From: AEGEAN-183 sp964342745 | GTDB lineage: Bacteria; Pseudomonadota; Gammaproteobacteria; Magnimaribacterales; Magnimaribacteraceae | Reading direction: 5' to 3' | Assembly: GCA_964342745.1 (NCBI GenBank) | Contig: CAYFFW010000021.1 | Location: forward strand, 1-25,930 | Length of the DNA: 25,930 bases | In this document: positions 1 through 7,440 of the stretch, piece by piece | Position numbering within the stretch: the first letter of the stretch is position 1 | How the letters are laid out: every line of letters begins with the position of its first letter | Made by a program: the position numbers and the translations under genes | Notes under the pieces: model-generated | Told to the model about the DNA's origin: nothing | Seen by the model: the letters and a program-made list of their open reading frames with translations, nothing else | Databases searched by the model: none

Positions 1-2
1 TT

Positions 3-197
3 GCCTCTTTAAATGATAATGAGGCCAAACAAGAGTTAATAAAAGTTGAGGTTCTGCCTAAAAAACTAGATGAAGAAGTTGCAAGCTACATGGTAGAAGG
101 CTTCGGCGGGACCATAACAAAATTATCAAAAGACCAGGCTGAATATATTAATGTCCCTAAAGAAGGACCTTTTAAATCCGATATCTATAAGTACTAA
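3..197 (+). CDS. ahcY: Adenosylhomocysteinase, C-terminal fragment (cut by window start)
   Basis: An open frame enters from the left edge and ends at TAA 195-197, giving 64 residues. It matches the C-terminal tail of S-adenosylhomocysteine hydrolase: a KVEVLPKKLDEEVA stretch, then a KLSKDQAEYINVP stretch, and the very end GPFKSDIYKY. Family members end in a lysine and tyrosine that reach into the NAD site of the neighbouring subunit, and the KY end is present. The enzyme hydrolyses S-adenosylhomocysteine to adenosine and homocysteine in the cytosol, relieving methyltransferase inhibition. Only the tail is visible, so the catalytic and NAD-binding parts cannot be checked. Family assignment is nonetheless quite sure. 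Confidence 0.9.
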   Translation, partial: ASLNDNEAKQELIKVEVLPKKLDEEVASYMVEGFGGTITKLSKDQAEYINVPKEGPFKSDIYKY

Positions 198-295
198 TCT
201 AATTTTGGTTGTGGGAAGACTCTAAGCATACATTTTTATAGTATAAACAGAGAGGAGCCCATAAGTTCAATAGTTAAGAATCTGGAAATCAACTA

Positions 296-1702
296 ATGGT
301 AATTAAGAAGTCAAAAATAACTAACCCTTCTTGGGGAGGTAGGTTTGAAGATTCAGTGAATAAACTGACTGTTAGTTATACATCTTCTCTAGACCAGGAT
401 AAGAGGATATATCAAGAGGATATTATTGGTTCAATGAAATATGCTCAAGCTCTTAAGGAAGCTAAGGTTATAACGGCTACTGATTACTCCAAAATCTTAA
501 AGGGGCTAAAAACTATTCGAAAGGAGATTGAATCTGGAAAATTTGAATGGAAAGACGAGCTGGAAGATGTTCATATGAATATAGAAGACTCTTTAAAAAG
601 AAAAGCAGGAAGGGCAGCAAGAAAACTTCATACCGGAAGATCTAGAAATGACCAAGTATCTACAGACATGAGGCTATTCGTAAATACATCTGTAGATAAA
701 ATTTGTAATCAGATAAGTCAAGTTCAGAAATCCTTGGTCAATAAAGCAAAAAAACACCACACGGATCTTATGCCAGGGTTTACTCATTTACAGATGGCTC
801 AACCAGTCACTTTTGGCCATCACTTGATGGCTTGGTTTGAAATGCTTAATAGAGATTACTCTAGGTTATTAGACAGTAAGAAACGAAATAACATCATGCC
901 TTTAGGTTCGGGAGCTCTTTCAGGGAATAGTTATAAATTAAACAGGAAGCTTTTAGCGAAGAGATTAAATTTTGATGGCATTTCAAATAACTCTATTGAT
1001 GCAGTAAGCGATAGAGATTTTTGCTTAGAACTTTTAGCTAACCTGAGCATTCTAGGAGTACACCTGTCTAGAATTAGTGAAGAGATTATTATTTGGTCAT
1101 CCTCCCAATTTAATTATATTAATCTACCCGAAGAATTTTGTACGGGTTCTTCCATAATGCCTCAAAAAAAGAATCCTGATGTGTCTGAATTGATGAGAGG
1201 AGGTTCCGCTAAAACTATTTCTAATTTGATGGGGCTTTTAACGCTAATGAAAGGCTTGCCTTTAGCATATAACAGAGATATGCAAGAAGATAAGGGTTTC
1301 ATTTTTGATAGTATTGACTACTCAACTAACAGCCTTAACCTTCTTTCTTTAATTGTTAAAGATATGGTCATCAATACCAAGAAGATGAAGAAAGACTGTC
1401 AACTGGGTCAAATAACTGCAACAGAGTTATCAGATTATCTGGTTCTCAAAGGCATGGCGTTTAGACAATCACATCAAGTTGTAGGAAAGATAGTCAACCT
1501 TGCAAATAAGAAAAATAAGCAAATATTTGAGCTTTCTATAGCAGAATTAAGGAAGTTCTCTAAACTAATTGATAGGGATGTTTTTAAATTTATTGACCCA
1601 GAAGAGGCTGTATCAAGAAAGACCTCTTACGGAGGAACTGCTCCTAAACAAGTTCTAAAACAAATAACTATCGCCAAAAGACAATTGGCTTCAAGAAGAT
1701 GA
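296..1702 (+). CDS. argH: Argininosuccinate lyase
   Basis: Cleaves argininosuccinate to arginine and fumarate, the last step of arginine synthesis; a cytosolic tetramer in the fumarase/aspartase superfamily. The 468 residues are full length for the family. Visible motifs are HTGRSRNDQ (112-120), GFTHLQMAQP (161-170, with the catalytic Thr-His pair near 163-164) and the superfamily signature GSSIMPQKKNPD (284-295), whose flexible loop carries the catalytic serine. The start is ATG 296; an in-frame stop at 275-277 excludes a longer form and only a weak GGAA (284-287) serves as ribosome site. The stop codon overlaps the start of the next gene (ATGA, 1699-1702), which makes translational coupling likely. 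A stronger-looking AGAGGAG at 251-257 has no start codon after it. Confidence 0.96.
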   Translation: MVIKKSKITNPSWGGRFEDSVNKLTVSYTSSLDQDKRIYQEDIIGSMKYAQALKEAKVITATDYSKILKGLKTIRKEIESGKFEWKDELEDVHMNIEDSLKRKAGRAARKLHTGRSRNDQVSTDMRLFVNTSVDKICNQISQVQKSLVNKAKKHHTDLMPGFTHLQMAQPVTFGHHLMAWFEMLNRDYSRLLDSKKRNNIMPLGSGALSGNSYKLNRKLLAKRLNFDGISNNSIDAVSDRDFCLELLANLSILGVHLSRISEEIIIWSSSQFNYINLPEEFCTGSSIMPQKKNPDVSELMRGGSAKTISNLMGLLTLMKGLPLAYNRDMQEDKGFIFDSIDYSTNSLNLLSLIVKDMVINTKKMKKDCQLGQITATELSDYLVLKGMAFRQSHQVVGKIVNLANKKNKQIFELSIAELRKFSKLIDRDVFKFIDPEEAVSRKTSYGGTAPKQVLKQITIAKRQLASRR

Positions 1703-1839
1703 GTAGAAGATTAATAAACTTCCTAACCGTGACGTCGATTATCTCTGTTACCCTTTTACTTTCATGTGGACATAGAGGGCCTTTGGAATTACCAAAAGAA
1801 AGTCTTTATCTTAAGGATGATCTTAATGAAAGGAATTAA
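1699..1839 (+). CDS. lptM: LptM/LppL-type small lipoprotein
   Basis: A 46-residue reading frame whose ATG overlaps the argH stop (ATGA). It begins MSRRLINFLTVTSIISV, runs through a hydrophobic stretch to a lipobox LLSC with Cys at 23, and continues CGHRGPLELPKES. That pattern (signal peptide II, then Cys-Gly-x-x-Gly-Pro-Leu and prolines) is the hallmark of E. coli LptM (formerly YifL) and Pseudomonas LppL. From established work LptM is an outer-membrane lipoprotein that helps disulfide maturation of LptD in the LPS export machine. Gene order supports it: in Pseudomonas lppL precedes lysA-dapF-DUF484-xerC, and in E. coli the gene precedes dapF. Its end overlaps the lysA start region. Small genes like this are often missed. 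Confidence 0.87.
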   Translation: MSRRLINFLTVTSIISVTLLLSCGHRGPLELPKESLYLKDDLNERN

Positions 1840-3064
1840 TGATAGAGAAGGAGAACTCTTCATAGACGAAGTTTCTCTTAATGATGTAGTAGCCCAATAC
1901 GGAACTCCTATTTACGTTTACTCAGCTAGTCAGCTTAAAAAAAATTTAAACAGGTACCTTTCTTCTATTAGAACTGAGGACAAATTATGTTTTTCAGTAA
2001 AATCAAACTCTAATACTCATATACTCTCTGCTCTAAATAAACAAGGGGCGAGTTTTGATGTTGTTTCTGGGAATGAGTTAAAAAGATGTCTAGAAGCGGG
2101 AGCTAAAGCTGAGCAAATAGTCTTTTCAGGGGTTGGTAAAAGCGAGGAAGAGTTAATCTTTGCTATAAAACAGAATATTTTTTCAATAAATGTAGAATCT
2201 GAAGAAGAGCTAGACAGGATTATAAGCATTTCGAAAAAGCTGGAAAGAAAAGCAAACTGTATGCTTAGGGTGAACCCTGACCTTTCGTCTACCTCTCATC
2301 CATATATACAAACAGGACTTAAGTCTTCAAAATTTGGAATTTTAATCGAAGCGTTGGACTCAGTAGCTCAAAAAGCCCTGGAAAGTAATTCTATAAACAT
2401 AAAGGGACTTGCTTCTCATGTAGGTTCTCAGGTATTCGATAAAAAATTAATTTTCGAAAACTTAGATTTGCTTATTGATTTGACTAATCACCTATCCTTG
2501 AAAAACCACCAATTTAGTTTTATAGATATCGGTGGAGGTTTTGGACTAAGTTACAAAGATGAAGAAGAACTTAATATTGAAGGCATAATAACTGAAATAA
2601 CTTCTAAATTAGATTCTTTAAACCTAAATCTCATTCTAGAACCAGGGAGATCAATTTCAGGAAATTCAGGGTTACTGCTCTCAAAAGTAGAATATTTAAA
2701 AAAAACCAGTGATATGAATTTTGCAATTTTAGATTCTGGGATGAATGACCTTATAAGACCAGCTCTTTATAAATCATGGCACAACATCTCTGTCATTACA
2801 TCTAATGGGGAAGAAGCTTTAGAGTATAAGGTTGTTGGCCCGGTCTGCGAAAGTGGGGATACTTTTGGAGAGAATCGGACCTTAAGTCTTTCTGATGATT
2901 CAATAGTGGCAATTCATGATGCTGGTGCATATGGTCATGTCATGTCTTCGAATTACAATAGTAGACTGAAGCTACCAGAAGTATTAGTAGAAGGCACGGA
3001 AGTTATTCTTATTAGAAGAAGAGAAACTTTTGATGACTTAATGAAACAAGAAAGAGATGTCTGA
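1826..3064 (+). CDS. lysA: Diaminopimelate decarboxylase
   Basis: PLP enzyme that decarboxylates meso-diaminopimelate to L-lysine. From the chosen start it is 412 residues, usual for the family. Visible are the PLP lysine in CFSVKSNSN (Lys 59), HVGSQ (about 198-202), the phosphate-binding GGGFG (236-240), EPGRS (272-276), the catalytic cysteine in GPVCESGDTF (Cys 341) and a DAGAYG motif near the C-terminus. The frame is open back to 1766, but that stretch is the lptM gene read in another frame. ATG 1826 has an AAGGA (1813-1817) eight bases upstream and gives the family-like N-terminus with REGELF. It overlaps lptM by 14 bases and dapF by 8 bases. Confidence 0.95.
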   Translation: MKGINDREGELFIDEVSLNDVVAQYGTPIYVYSASQLKKNLNRYLSSIRTEDKLCFSVKSNSNTHILSALNKQGASFDVVSGNELKRCLEAGAKAEQIVFSGVGKSEEELIFAIKQNIFSINVESEEELDRIISISKKLERKANCMLRVNPDLSSTSHPYIQTGLKSSKFGILIEALDSVAQKALESNSINIKGLASHVGSQVFDKKLIFENLDLLIDLTNHLSLKNHQFSFIDIGGGFGLSYKDEEELNIEGIITEITSKLDSLNLNLILEPGRSISGNSGLLLSKVEYLKKTSDMNFAILDSGMNDLIRPALYKSWHNISVITSNGEEALEYKVVGPVCESGDTFGENRTLSLSDDSIVAIHDAGAYGHVMSSNYNSRLKLPEVLVEGTEVILIRRRETFDDLMKQERDV

Positions 3065-3896
3065 CCAGAAAACTTTAAAGTTTTGGAAATACTCTGGATT
3101 GGGAAATAAAATCATATTAATTGATCTCGTTAGACAACCTGGAGAGATAAGTTCAAATGATGTCGCCAGGCTTGCTAGTGATAGCAAAGTAGAATTTGAT
3201 CAGCTAATTACAATTGAACCCCCGGAATTTCCAGAATTGGACTTTTCTGCTGAAATTTTTAACAGGGATGGCAGTAAAGCTGAGAATTGTATAAATGGAG
3301 CTAGGTGTTTTGGTAAGCATGTATTTGACTCTGGTCTTCTTAGAAAAGAAGAATTGTTTGTTGGTGTCGGCATAAATCAGTGGAAAATAAAAGAACTTGG
3401 GGAAAAAATTTATTCTGTTGAACAAGAAGTTAAGGATTTGGACTATGGTATTACCTCCCTTCCAAACACCAATCCTTCTGGCCTGCATGACCTAGAAATT
3501 GATGGAAAAATTTTTGAAATAGGCTTTATAAATTTAGGCAACCCTCATGCCATAAACTTTAATAAAGATATTAAAGATATGCCTCTTGAAACACTGGGTG
3601 TTTCAATACAAAAATCTAAATCCTTTCCGGAAGGAGTCAACTTGACACTTGCTGAGATAAAATCACCTGAAGAGGTTTACATAAGGGTATTTGAGAGGGG
3701 TGTTGGAGAGACATTGGCCTGTGGAAGTGGCGCTTGTGCAACTGTAATTAAAGGATTCCAGCTTGGTTATTTAAGGCCAGAAGTTCAGGTAAATTTCAAA
3801 CAAGGCCACTTATCTATAAAATATGATGATATTGAGAATAGCTTGGTTGCTAAAGGACCAGCCGATTTTATAGAAGAAATAGATATAACTTTATGA
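3057..3896 (+). CDS. dapF: Diaminopimelate epimerase
   Basis: Converts LL- to meso-diaminopimelate, the substrate of LysA and a peptidoglycan building block. The 279 residues are normal for the family. The two catalytic cysteines are present: Cys 78 in NCINGARCF and Cys 222 in TLACGSGACATV; the ERG.GET motif precedes the second. Two places depart from the usual pattern as I recall it: the near-invariant CGNGAR reads CINGAR, and the N-terminal GLGND reads GLGNK. The start overlaps lysA by 8 bases and the stop overlaps the next gene as ATGA, so it sits inside a coupled operon. Family assignment is sure; the effect of the substitutions is unknown. Confidence 0.95.
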   Translation: MSDQKTLKFWKYSGLGNKIILIDLVRQPGEISSNDVARLASDSKVEFDQLITIEPPEFPELDFSAEIFNRDGSKAENCINGARCFGKHVFDSGLLRKEELFVGVGINQWKIKELGEKIYSVEQEVKDLDYGITSLPNTNPSGLHDLEIDGKIFEIGFINLGNPHAINFNKDIKDMPLETLGVSIQKSKSFPEGVNLTLAEIKSPEEVYIRVFERGVGETLACGSGACATVIKGFQLGYLRPEVQVNFKQGHLSIKYDDIENSLVAKGPADFIEEIDITL

Positions 3897-4567
3897 CTAA
3901 AAAGAGAAAAAATAAGATCTCAAGTCAAGAAATAGCTGAATATCTAATTCTAAATCCTGATTTTTTCAATGAGAACCCACAAGTACTTAGCTCCCTAGAA
4001 GTTGTTCATGAAACAGGATCAGCAGTATCTTTAATTCAAAAACAGGTTGAATTATTGAGATCTAATTACAACTCTACAACTGATAAGTTAATGGGTTTGT
4101 TAACAACAGCTAAAAATAATGAAGATATTTTTTTTCTTACAAAAAAATTAATTCTTAATCTTATAGATGCTTCTAACATAGAGGAATTAACCAATCATAT
4201 AGAACTAAGTTTTGAAGAAGATTTCGGTGCAACTAAAAGTAAATTAATCTATTTTTCTGAACCTTCCAAAGAATTACCAAAAGGTAGACTCAGAAAGCTC
4301 AGTGAGGCAACTGAGTTGCTGAGCAATATCTTAAAATCAAAAAAAATATTCTGTGGTGAAATAGACAAGGATCTAACGAACTTTATATTTAATCAAAAGG
4401 TCCTTTTTAAAGAGGTAGCACTAATTCCTTTAAGAAGTAATTCCATTCGTGGAATGATTTCATTGGGTACTGATCAAGTTGGTAAGTATTCAGAAAACAA
4501 GGATACTCTTTTCTTAGACTTCATAGCTGAAATAGCAAGTAAGCTGATTGATAATTACAATTCTTAA
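3893..4567 (+). CDS. DUF484 family protein (GAF-like)
   Basis: A 224-residue cytosolic protein with no signal peptide. The N-terminal SSQEIAEYLILNPDFFNENP, followed by a helix with VSLIQKQVELLR, is the characteristic start of DUF484 proteins, and the C-terminal half has the alternating pattern of a GAF-like domain ending in FIAEIASKLI. The family is almost always found directly before xerC, as here: the TAA at 4565-4567 abuts the xerC ATG at 4568. Its biochemical role is not established; the linkage suggests some relation to XerC or cell division, but that is inference. The start is ATGA-coupled to dapF. Confidence 0.85.
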   Translation: MTKKRKNKISSQEIAEYLILNPDFFNENPQVLSSLEVVHETGSAVSLIQKQVELLRSNYNSTTDKLMGLLTTAKNNEDIFFLTKKLILNLIDASNIEELTNHIELSFEEDFGATKSKLIYFSEPSKELPKGRLRKLSEATELLSNILKSKKIFCGEIDKDLTNFIFNQKVLFKEVALIPLRSNSIRGMISLGTDQVGKYSENKDTLFLDFIAEIASKLIDNYNS

Positions 4568-5461
4568 ATGCTAGATAGACATATCGAACCTTATTTATCC
4601 CATCTAAAGGTAGTAAGGCATCTCTCTCCTTATACAATTGGAAGCTACAAGAGGGACCTAACAGCCTTCTTCTCCTTTGTTAAAGAAAAGAAAGATTCTC
4701 AGGAAAAGATACAAGATCATACTATTAGGGAATTTATATCTAACGAAAGAAAAAGAGGGTTGAGTCCTCGAAGCATACAACGAGTTTTATCTTCCCTACG
4801 AATGTTCTTTAACTATTTAATAGACGAAGGAATTACAGAAACAAACCCCGCTGGTGAAATAAGCTCTCCTAAGGCAACCCAATTACTACCAAAAGCTCTA
4901 GATACTGACCTAGTAAAAAGATTTTTAGATTTTAAACCTGAAGGTGATTTAGAGGTAAGAGATAAGGCCATGGCAGAGCTCCTATATTCTTCTGGTTTAA
5001 GACTCTCGGAATTATGTAGTCTCGACTTAGACAGTATTTCTATAAAAGAAAGATCATGTCGGGTTGTTGGTAAAGGAAATAAAACTAGGGACTTGCCAAT
5101 AGGTCAAAAAGCGATTCAAGGTCTTAGGGACTGGCTCTTAATAAGAAAAAGAATTTCTTCAGAAGAAAGGAAGGCTCTTTTCTTAAGTAAAACTGGTAAA
5201 AGGCTATCAACTAGATCAGTCCAACTTAGACTGGAAAGGTTAAGTAAAAAAAGAGGAGTGCCAATGGTTAACCCCCATATGCTTAGGCATTCATTTGCAA
5301 GCCATGTTTTAGAATCAAGCGGAGACTTAAGGGCTGTACAAGAAATGCTTGGGCATTCAGATATAGGAACAACACAGATTTATACTAAGCTTGATTTTCA
5401 ACACCTCTCAAAAGTATATGATAAGGCCCATCCTAGAGCTAAGAGCAGTAAAAATAAATGA
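4568..5461 (+). CDS. xerC: Tyrosine site-specific recombinase XerC
   Basis: Together with XerD (not in this window) resolves chromosome dimers at dif during division. Length 297 is typical. The N-terminal SAM-like DNA-binding part (YTIGSYKRDL, then SPRSIQRVLSSLRMFF) is followed by the catalytic domain with Arg 145 (SGLRLSEL), Lys 172 (GKGNKTR), the HMLRH box (His 237, Arg 240), His 263 (LGHSDI) and the nucleophile Tyr 272 (IYTKLD). All active-site residues are there. Setting between DUF484 and a yigB-type phosphatase favours XerC over XerD or an integron or phage integrase. Its ATG directly follows the preceding stop, and its own stop overlaps the next start (ATGA, 5458-5461). Confidence 0.94.
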   Translation: MLDRHIEPYLSHLKVVRHLSPYTIGSYKRDLTAFFSFVKEKKDSQEKIQDHTIREFISNERKRGLSPRSIQRVLSSLRMFFNYLIDEGITETNPAGEISSPKATQLLPKALDTDLVKRFLDFKPEGDLEVRDKAMAELLYSSGLRLSELCSLDLDSISIKERSCRVVGKGNKTRDLPIGQKAIQGLRDWLLIRKRISSEERKALFLSKTGKRLSTRSVQLRLERLSKKRGVPMVNPHMLRHSFASHVLESSGDLRAVQEMLGHSDIGTTQIYTKLDFQHLSKVYDKAHPRAKSSKNK

Positions 5462-6156
5462 CCATTAGAGCAGTCTCCTTTGATTTAGATGATACCTTAT
5501 GGCCGTTAATGCCAGTAATATTAAAAGCTGAAAAGGACACAAATAAATGGCTCATAGAAAACTATCCAGGTGTTGAAAAGTTACTAAATAGTGAAGAAAT
5601 GATACAAATCAGAAATGATCTAATTTCTAAACAAAAGAACCTAGCCTATCAACTCTCGAAACTGCGAGAACTGATGCTCATACAGCTAGGTATTAAATCT
5701 GGATACACAAAAAAGGAAGCTGAAATTATGGCAAGTAAGTCATTTGATATATTTTATTCAGGTAGAAATGATGTAATTCTTTATGAAGGTGTCAAAGAAA
5801 CCTTAGAAGAATTGAAAGAGAAATACACGCTTGGTGTGATCACTAATGGAAATGCAGATATTGAAAAGATAGGCATAAGTCATTTCTTCGAATTTAACAT
5901 TTCTGCTTCTCAAATAAATATTGGAAAACCGGATCCAAGAATTTTTGAAGAAGCAAGATTAAAAGCTGGGCTTAAAGCAGAAGAAATTTGTCACGTTGGT
6001 GACCATCCAATCAATGATGTAGAAGGCAGCTATAACGTAGGCATGAAACCAATATGGTTTAATGAAAAAAAAGAAGATTGGCCTTTAGAAAATAAGCCTG
6101 AATATAAAGAGGTAAGTCATTGGAGTGAACTCCCAGAAACTATACTTAGTTTTTAA
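5458..6156 (+). CDS. yigB: HAD-superfamily phosphatase, YigB-like
   Basis: A 232-residue haloacid-dehalogenase-type hydrolase. Motif I FDLDDTLWP has the nucleophile Asp 9 and Asp 11; motif II is ITNGNAD; motif III has the lysine in GKPDPRIF; motif IV is HVGDHPINDVEGS. The position directly after xerC is that of yigB in E. coli, where the enzyme acts on FMN and on the riboflavin intermediate 5-amino-6-(5-phospho-D-ribitylamino)uracil. Substrate here is inferred from position and overall pattern. It closes the argH-to-yigB run, and its stop is only two bases from the stop of the converging cytochrome gene, so no ordinary terminator fits between them. Confidence 0.85.
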   Translation: MTIRAVSFDLDDTLWPLMPVILKAEKDTNKWLIENYPGVEKLLNSEEMIQIRNDLISKQKNLAYQLSKLRELMLIQLGIKSGYTKKEAEIMASKSFDIFYSGRNDVILYEGVKETLEELKEKYTLGVITNGNADIEKIGISHFFEFNISASQINIGKPDPRIFEEARLKAGLKAEEICHVGDHPINDVEGSYNVGMKPIWFNEKKEDWPLENKPEYKEVSHWSELPETILSF

Positions 6157-6158
6157 CC

Positions 6159-6575
6159 CTATTTGAGAGCATCCAGCATGTACTGAACTGCTTCAGTAAG
6201 CTCTTCCTGAGAACAATCCATACAAAGCCCCATTGGAGGCATTCCGCCCAGGCCGTTAGTTACGGTCTCAACTAAATGGCCTAAATCTTCATTAGCTCTA
6301 TCGCCCCAGCTAAGCTTATCTCCAAACCTTGGTGCTCCAGCTAAAGCAATTGCATGACAGGTAGTACAAGCAGTGTCATAAACCTCTTTTCCAGTTCTCA
6401 TGGTGGGCTGAGATGAGCTGCTAACCACAACTTCTTCAGCACATTCTTGGCCTTCTACACAAACCTGACCTACAGGGGCTATTCTCTTCTCAATGGCTTT
6501 TTTTGCTTCTGATGCTTCTAAACCAAAGCTTGTTAAAAAAAGACCTAATAAGATAAAAAGAACTGATTTTTTCAT
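6159..6575 (-). CDS. Cytochrome c5 family protein
   Basis: A 138-residue exported monohaem cytochrome c. It has a signal peptide (MKKSVLFILLGLFLTSFGLEA), then a linker with IAPVGQVCVEGQEC, then the haem domain beginning TGKEVYDTACTTCHAIALAG with the CTTCH haem site. The stretch GGMPPMGLCMDCS provides the likely distal methionine and the CxxC disulfide that marks cytochrome c5. The CV..QEC pair in the linker also occurs in membrane c5 relatives as I recall. It probably carries electrons in the periplasm to a terminal oxidase or reductase; the exact partner cannot be told. Transcribed away from the tRNA gene, with a TATAAT at 6613-6608 upstream. Confidence 0.9.
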   Translation of the reverse strand: MKKSVLFILLGLFLTSFGLEASEAKKAIEKRIAPVGQVCVEGQECAEEVVVSSSSQPTMRTGKEVYDTACTTCHAIALAGAPRFGDKLSWGDRANEDLGHLVETVTNGLGGMPPMGLCMDCSQEELTEAVQYMLDALK

Positions 6576-6607
6576 AGATTTTTTTATACGCCATTAAAGG
6601 CGCCGCC

Positions 6608-6613
6608 ATTATA
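6608..6613 (-). promoter_or_regulatory. Likely -10 element for the cytochrome c5 gene
   Basis: Read on the minus strand this is a perfect TATAAT about 33 bases before the cytochrome ATG, so a transcript would start near 6601. No convincing -35 hexamer lies 16 to 18 bases upstream. A poor -35 is the main doubt. Confidence 0.45.
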
Positions 6614-6629
6614 TAGGATTAGCTCCAAA

Positions 6630-6659
6630 GAGACAGTCATCTTTAAATCAATCTATAAT
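6630..6659 (+). promoter_or_regulatory. Promoter of tRNA-Arg
   Basis: The -35-like GAGACA (6630-6635, four of six to consensus) is followed after 18 bases by a perfect TATAAT (6654-6659). Transcription would begin about one or two bases before the mature 5' end of the tRNA at 6668, leaving almost no leader. Confidence 0.6.
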
Positions 6660-6667
6660 CAATTTAA

Positions 6668-6744
6668 GGGCTAGTAGTTCAATTGGATAGAACGTTTGCC
6701 TCCGGAGCAGAAGGTTGCAGGTTCAAGTCCTGCCTAGCCCACCA
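6668..6744 (+). tRNA. tRNA-Arg, anticodon CCG, CCA end encoded
   Basis: A 77-base cloverleaf. Acceptor arm GGGCTAG pairs with CTAGCCC, the D-arm holds GTTC...GAAC, the anticodon arm TTTGC/GCAGA closes a seven-base loop CTCCGGA with anticodon CCG at 6702-6704, and the T-arm is GCAGG TTCAAGT CCTGC. Discriminator A 6741 is followed by genomic CCA 6742-6744. It reads CGG arginine codons, which should be rare in such an AT-rich genome. Confidence 0.96.
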
Positions 6745-6789
6745 GTTAAGTATATTTTTAATAATCCTTATATCTGTTTTAATGTAGTC

Positions 6790-7353
6790 ATGAAAAATAA
6801 TATTTTACTTTTTATTCCCTTTTTAGCCTTATCGCTAGGTGCACAAGAGTATGAAGAGCTTAAAAAATGCAGTTCTATTAAGGAACAGATGGAAAGATTA
6901 GCTTGTTATGATCAAATTGCAGAAAGTTTAGTAGGAGAAGAAAATAAAATAACAGTTAAACCAGATCAAGATACCCCCATAGTAGCTAAAGAAATTAAAG
7001 CTAAGGATCAAAATGTAGCCATTATTGAAGAAGACGAACAAACTATAAAAGGTCAAAGGGAAAGGATTATCTCCTTAGAAAGAATGGTCAATAGACTCAC
7101 AAGGCAAAGAAATGTGGAAAGGGAAAAGAATGAAAGTAAGTACCAACCTTTTTCAGCAGAAATAATTTCTGTGAGTTTTGTAAATTATAAATTTAAATTT
7201 AAATTAGATAATGATGAAACATGGCGATTGACTGACTCTGGGAAAAGAGCAAGACTAAAAAAAGGAGATAACATTAAGATAGAGCCAGGAGAAATGGATT
7301 CATTCTTTTTAGTTAACTCAAAAGGAAGGTTTAGGGTAAAGAAAGTTAAATAG
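6790..7353 (+). CDS. Exported protein of unknown function
   Basis: 187 residues from ATG 6790; the open frame goes back into the tRNA gene, so the longer form is not used. It starts with a clear signal peptide (MKNNILLFIPFLALSLGAQE). A short N-terminal stretch with KKCSSI...ERLACYDQIAE, holding two cysteines, resembles the start of many exported proteobacterial proteins. A charged helix (ERIISLERMVNRLTRQR) is a probable coiled coil. The C-terminal region is a small beta-rich module: FKLDNDETWRLTDSG, then LKKGDNIKIEPG, ending in GRFRVKKVK, a pattern I have seen in unnamed periplasmic proteins. No enzyme motif is seen. It may share the tRNA transcript, since only 45 bases separate them. Confidence 0.75.
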   Translation: MKNNILLFIPFLALSLGAQEYEELKKCSSIKEQMERLACYDQIAESLVGEENKITVKPDQDTPIVAKEIKAKDQNVAIIEEDEQTIKGQRERIISLERMVNRLTRQRNVEREKNESKYQPFSAEIISVSFVNYKFKFKLDNDETWRLTDSGKRARLKKGDNIKIEPGEMDSFFLVNSKGRFRVKKVK

Positions 7354-7382
7354 TAGCTGTAGGGGTTTTAAGTGCTAAAAGT

Positions 7383-7413
7383 TTGACAGTTTTGCTACTT
7401 TATTTATTATAAA
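7383..7413 (+). promoter_or_regulatory. Promoter of the amidohydrolase-DUF1330 pair
   Basis: A perfect TTGACA (7383-7388) and a TATAAA (7408-7413) stand 19 bases apart, a slightly long spacer. They are followed by an AT-rich leader and GGGAG (7431-7435) before ATG 7441. A weak hairpin TTTTA-AGTGC-TAAAA (7366-7380) sits just upstream. Confidence 0.6.
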
Positions 7414-7440
7414 ATTAATTATTAATTATTGGGAGAAAAG

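Noticed and set aside
251..257. AGAGGAG like a strong Shine-Dalgarno before argH
   Set aside because: No start codon follows at a usable distance, and a stop at 275-277 separates it from the argH frame.
1766..1825. N-terminal extension of lysA from ATG 1766
   Set aside because: It overlaps the coding part of lptM in another frame, lacks a ribosome site, and the added residues do not look like diaminopimelate decarboxylase. ATG 1826 fits better.
3204..3488. Minus-strand frame of 94 codons opposite dapF
   Set aside because: Covers the catalytic part of dapF on the other strand and has no family features.
4568..5461. xerC read as a phage or integron integrase marking an island
   Set aside because: Its position between DUF484 and yigB and its length are those of housekeeping XerC; no attachment-site repeats or phage genes are near.
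6443..6470. Extra cysteine pair CVEGQEC in the cytochrome c5 linker as a possible second metal site
   Set aside because: Membrane-type cytochrome c5 relatives show a similar pair as I recall, and it lacks the CxxCH needed for haem.
6715..6789. Start of the exported protein inside the tRNA gene
   Set aside because: The extension is tRNA sequence read as codons. ATG 6790 gives a clean signal peptide.
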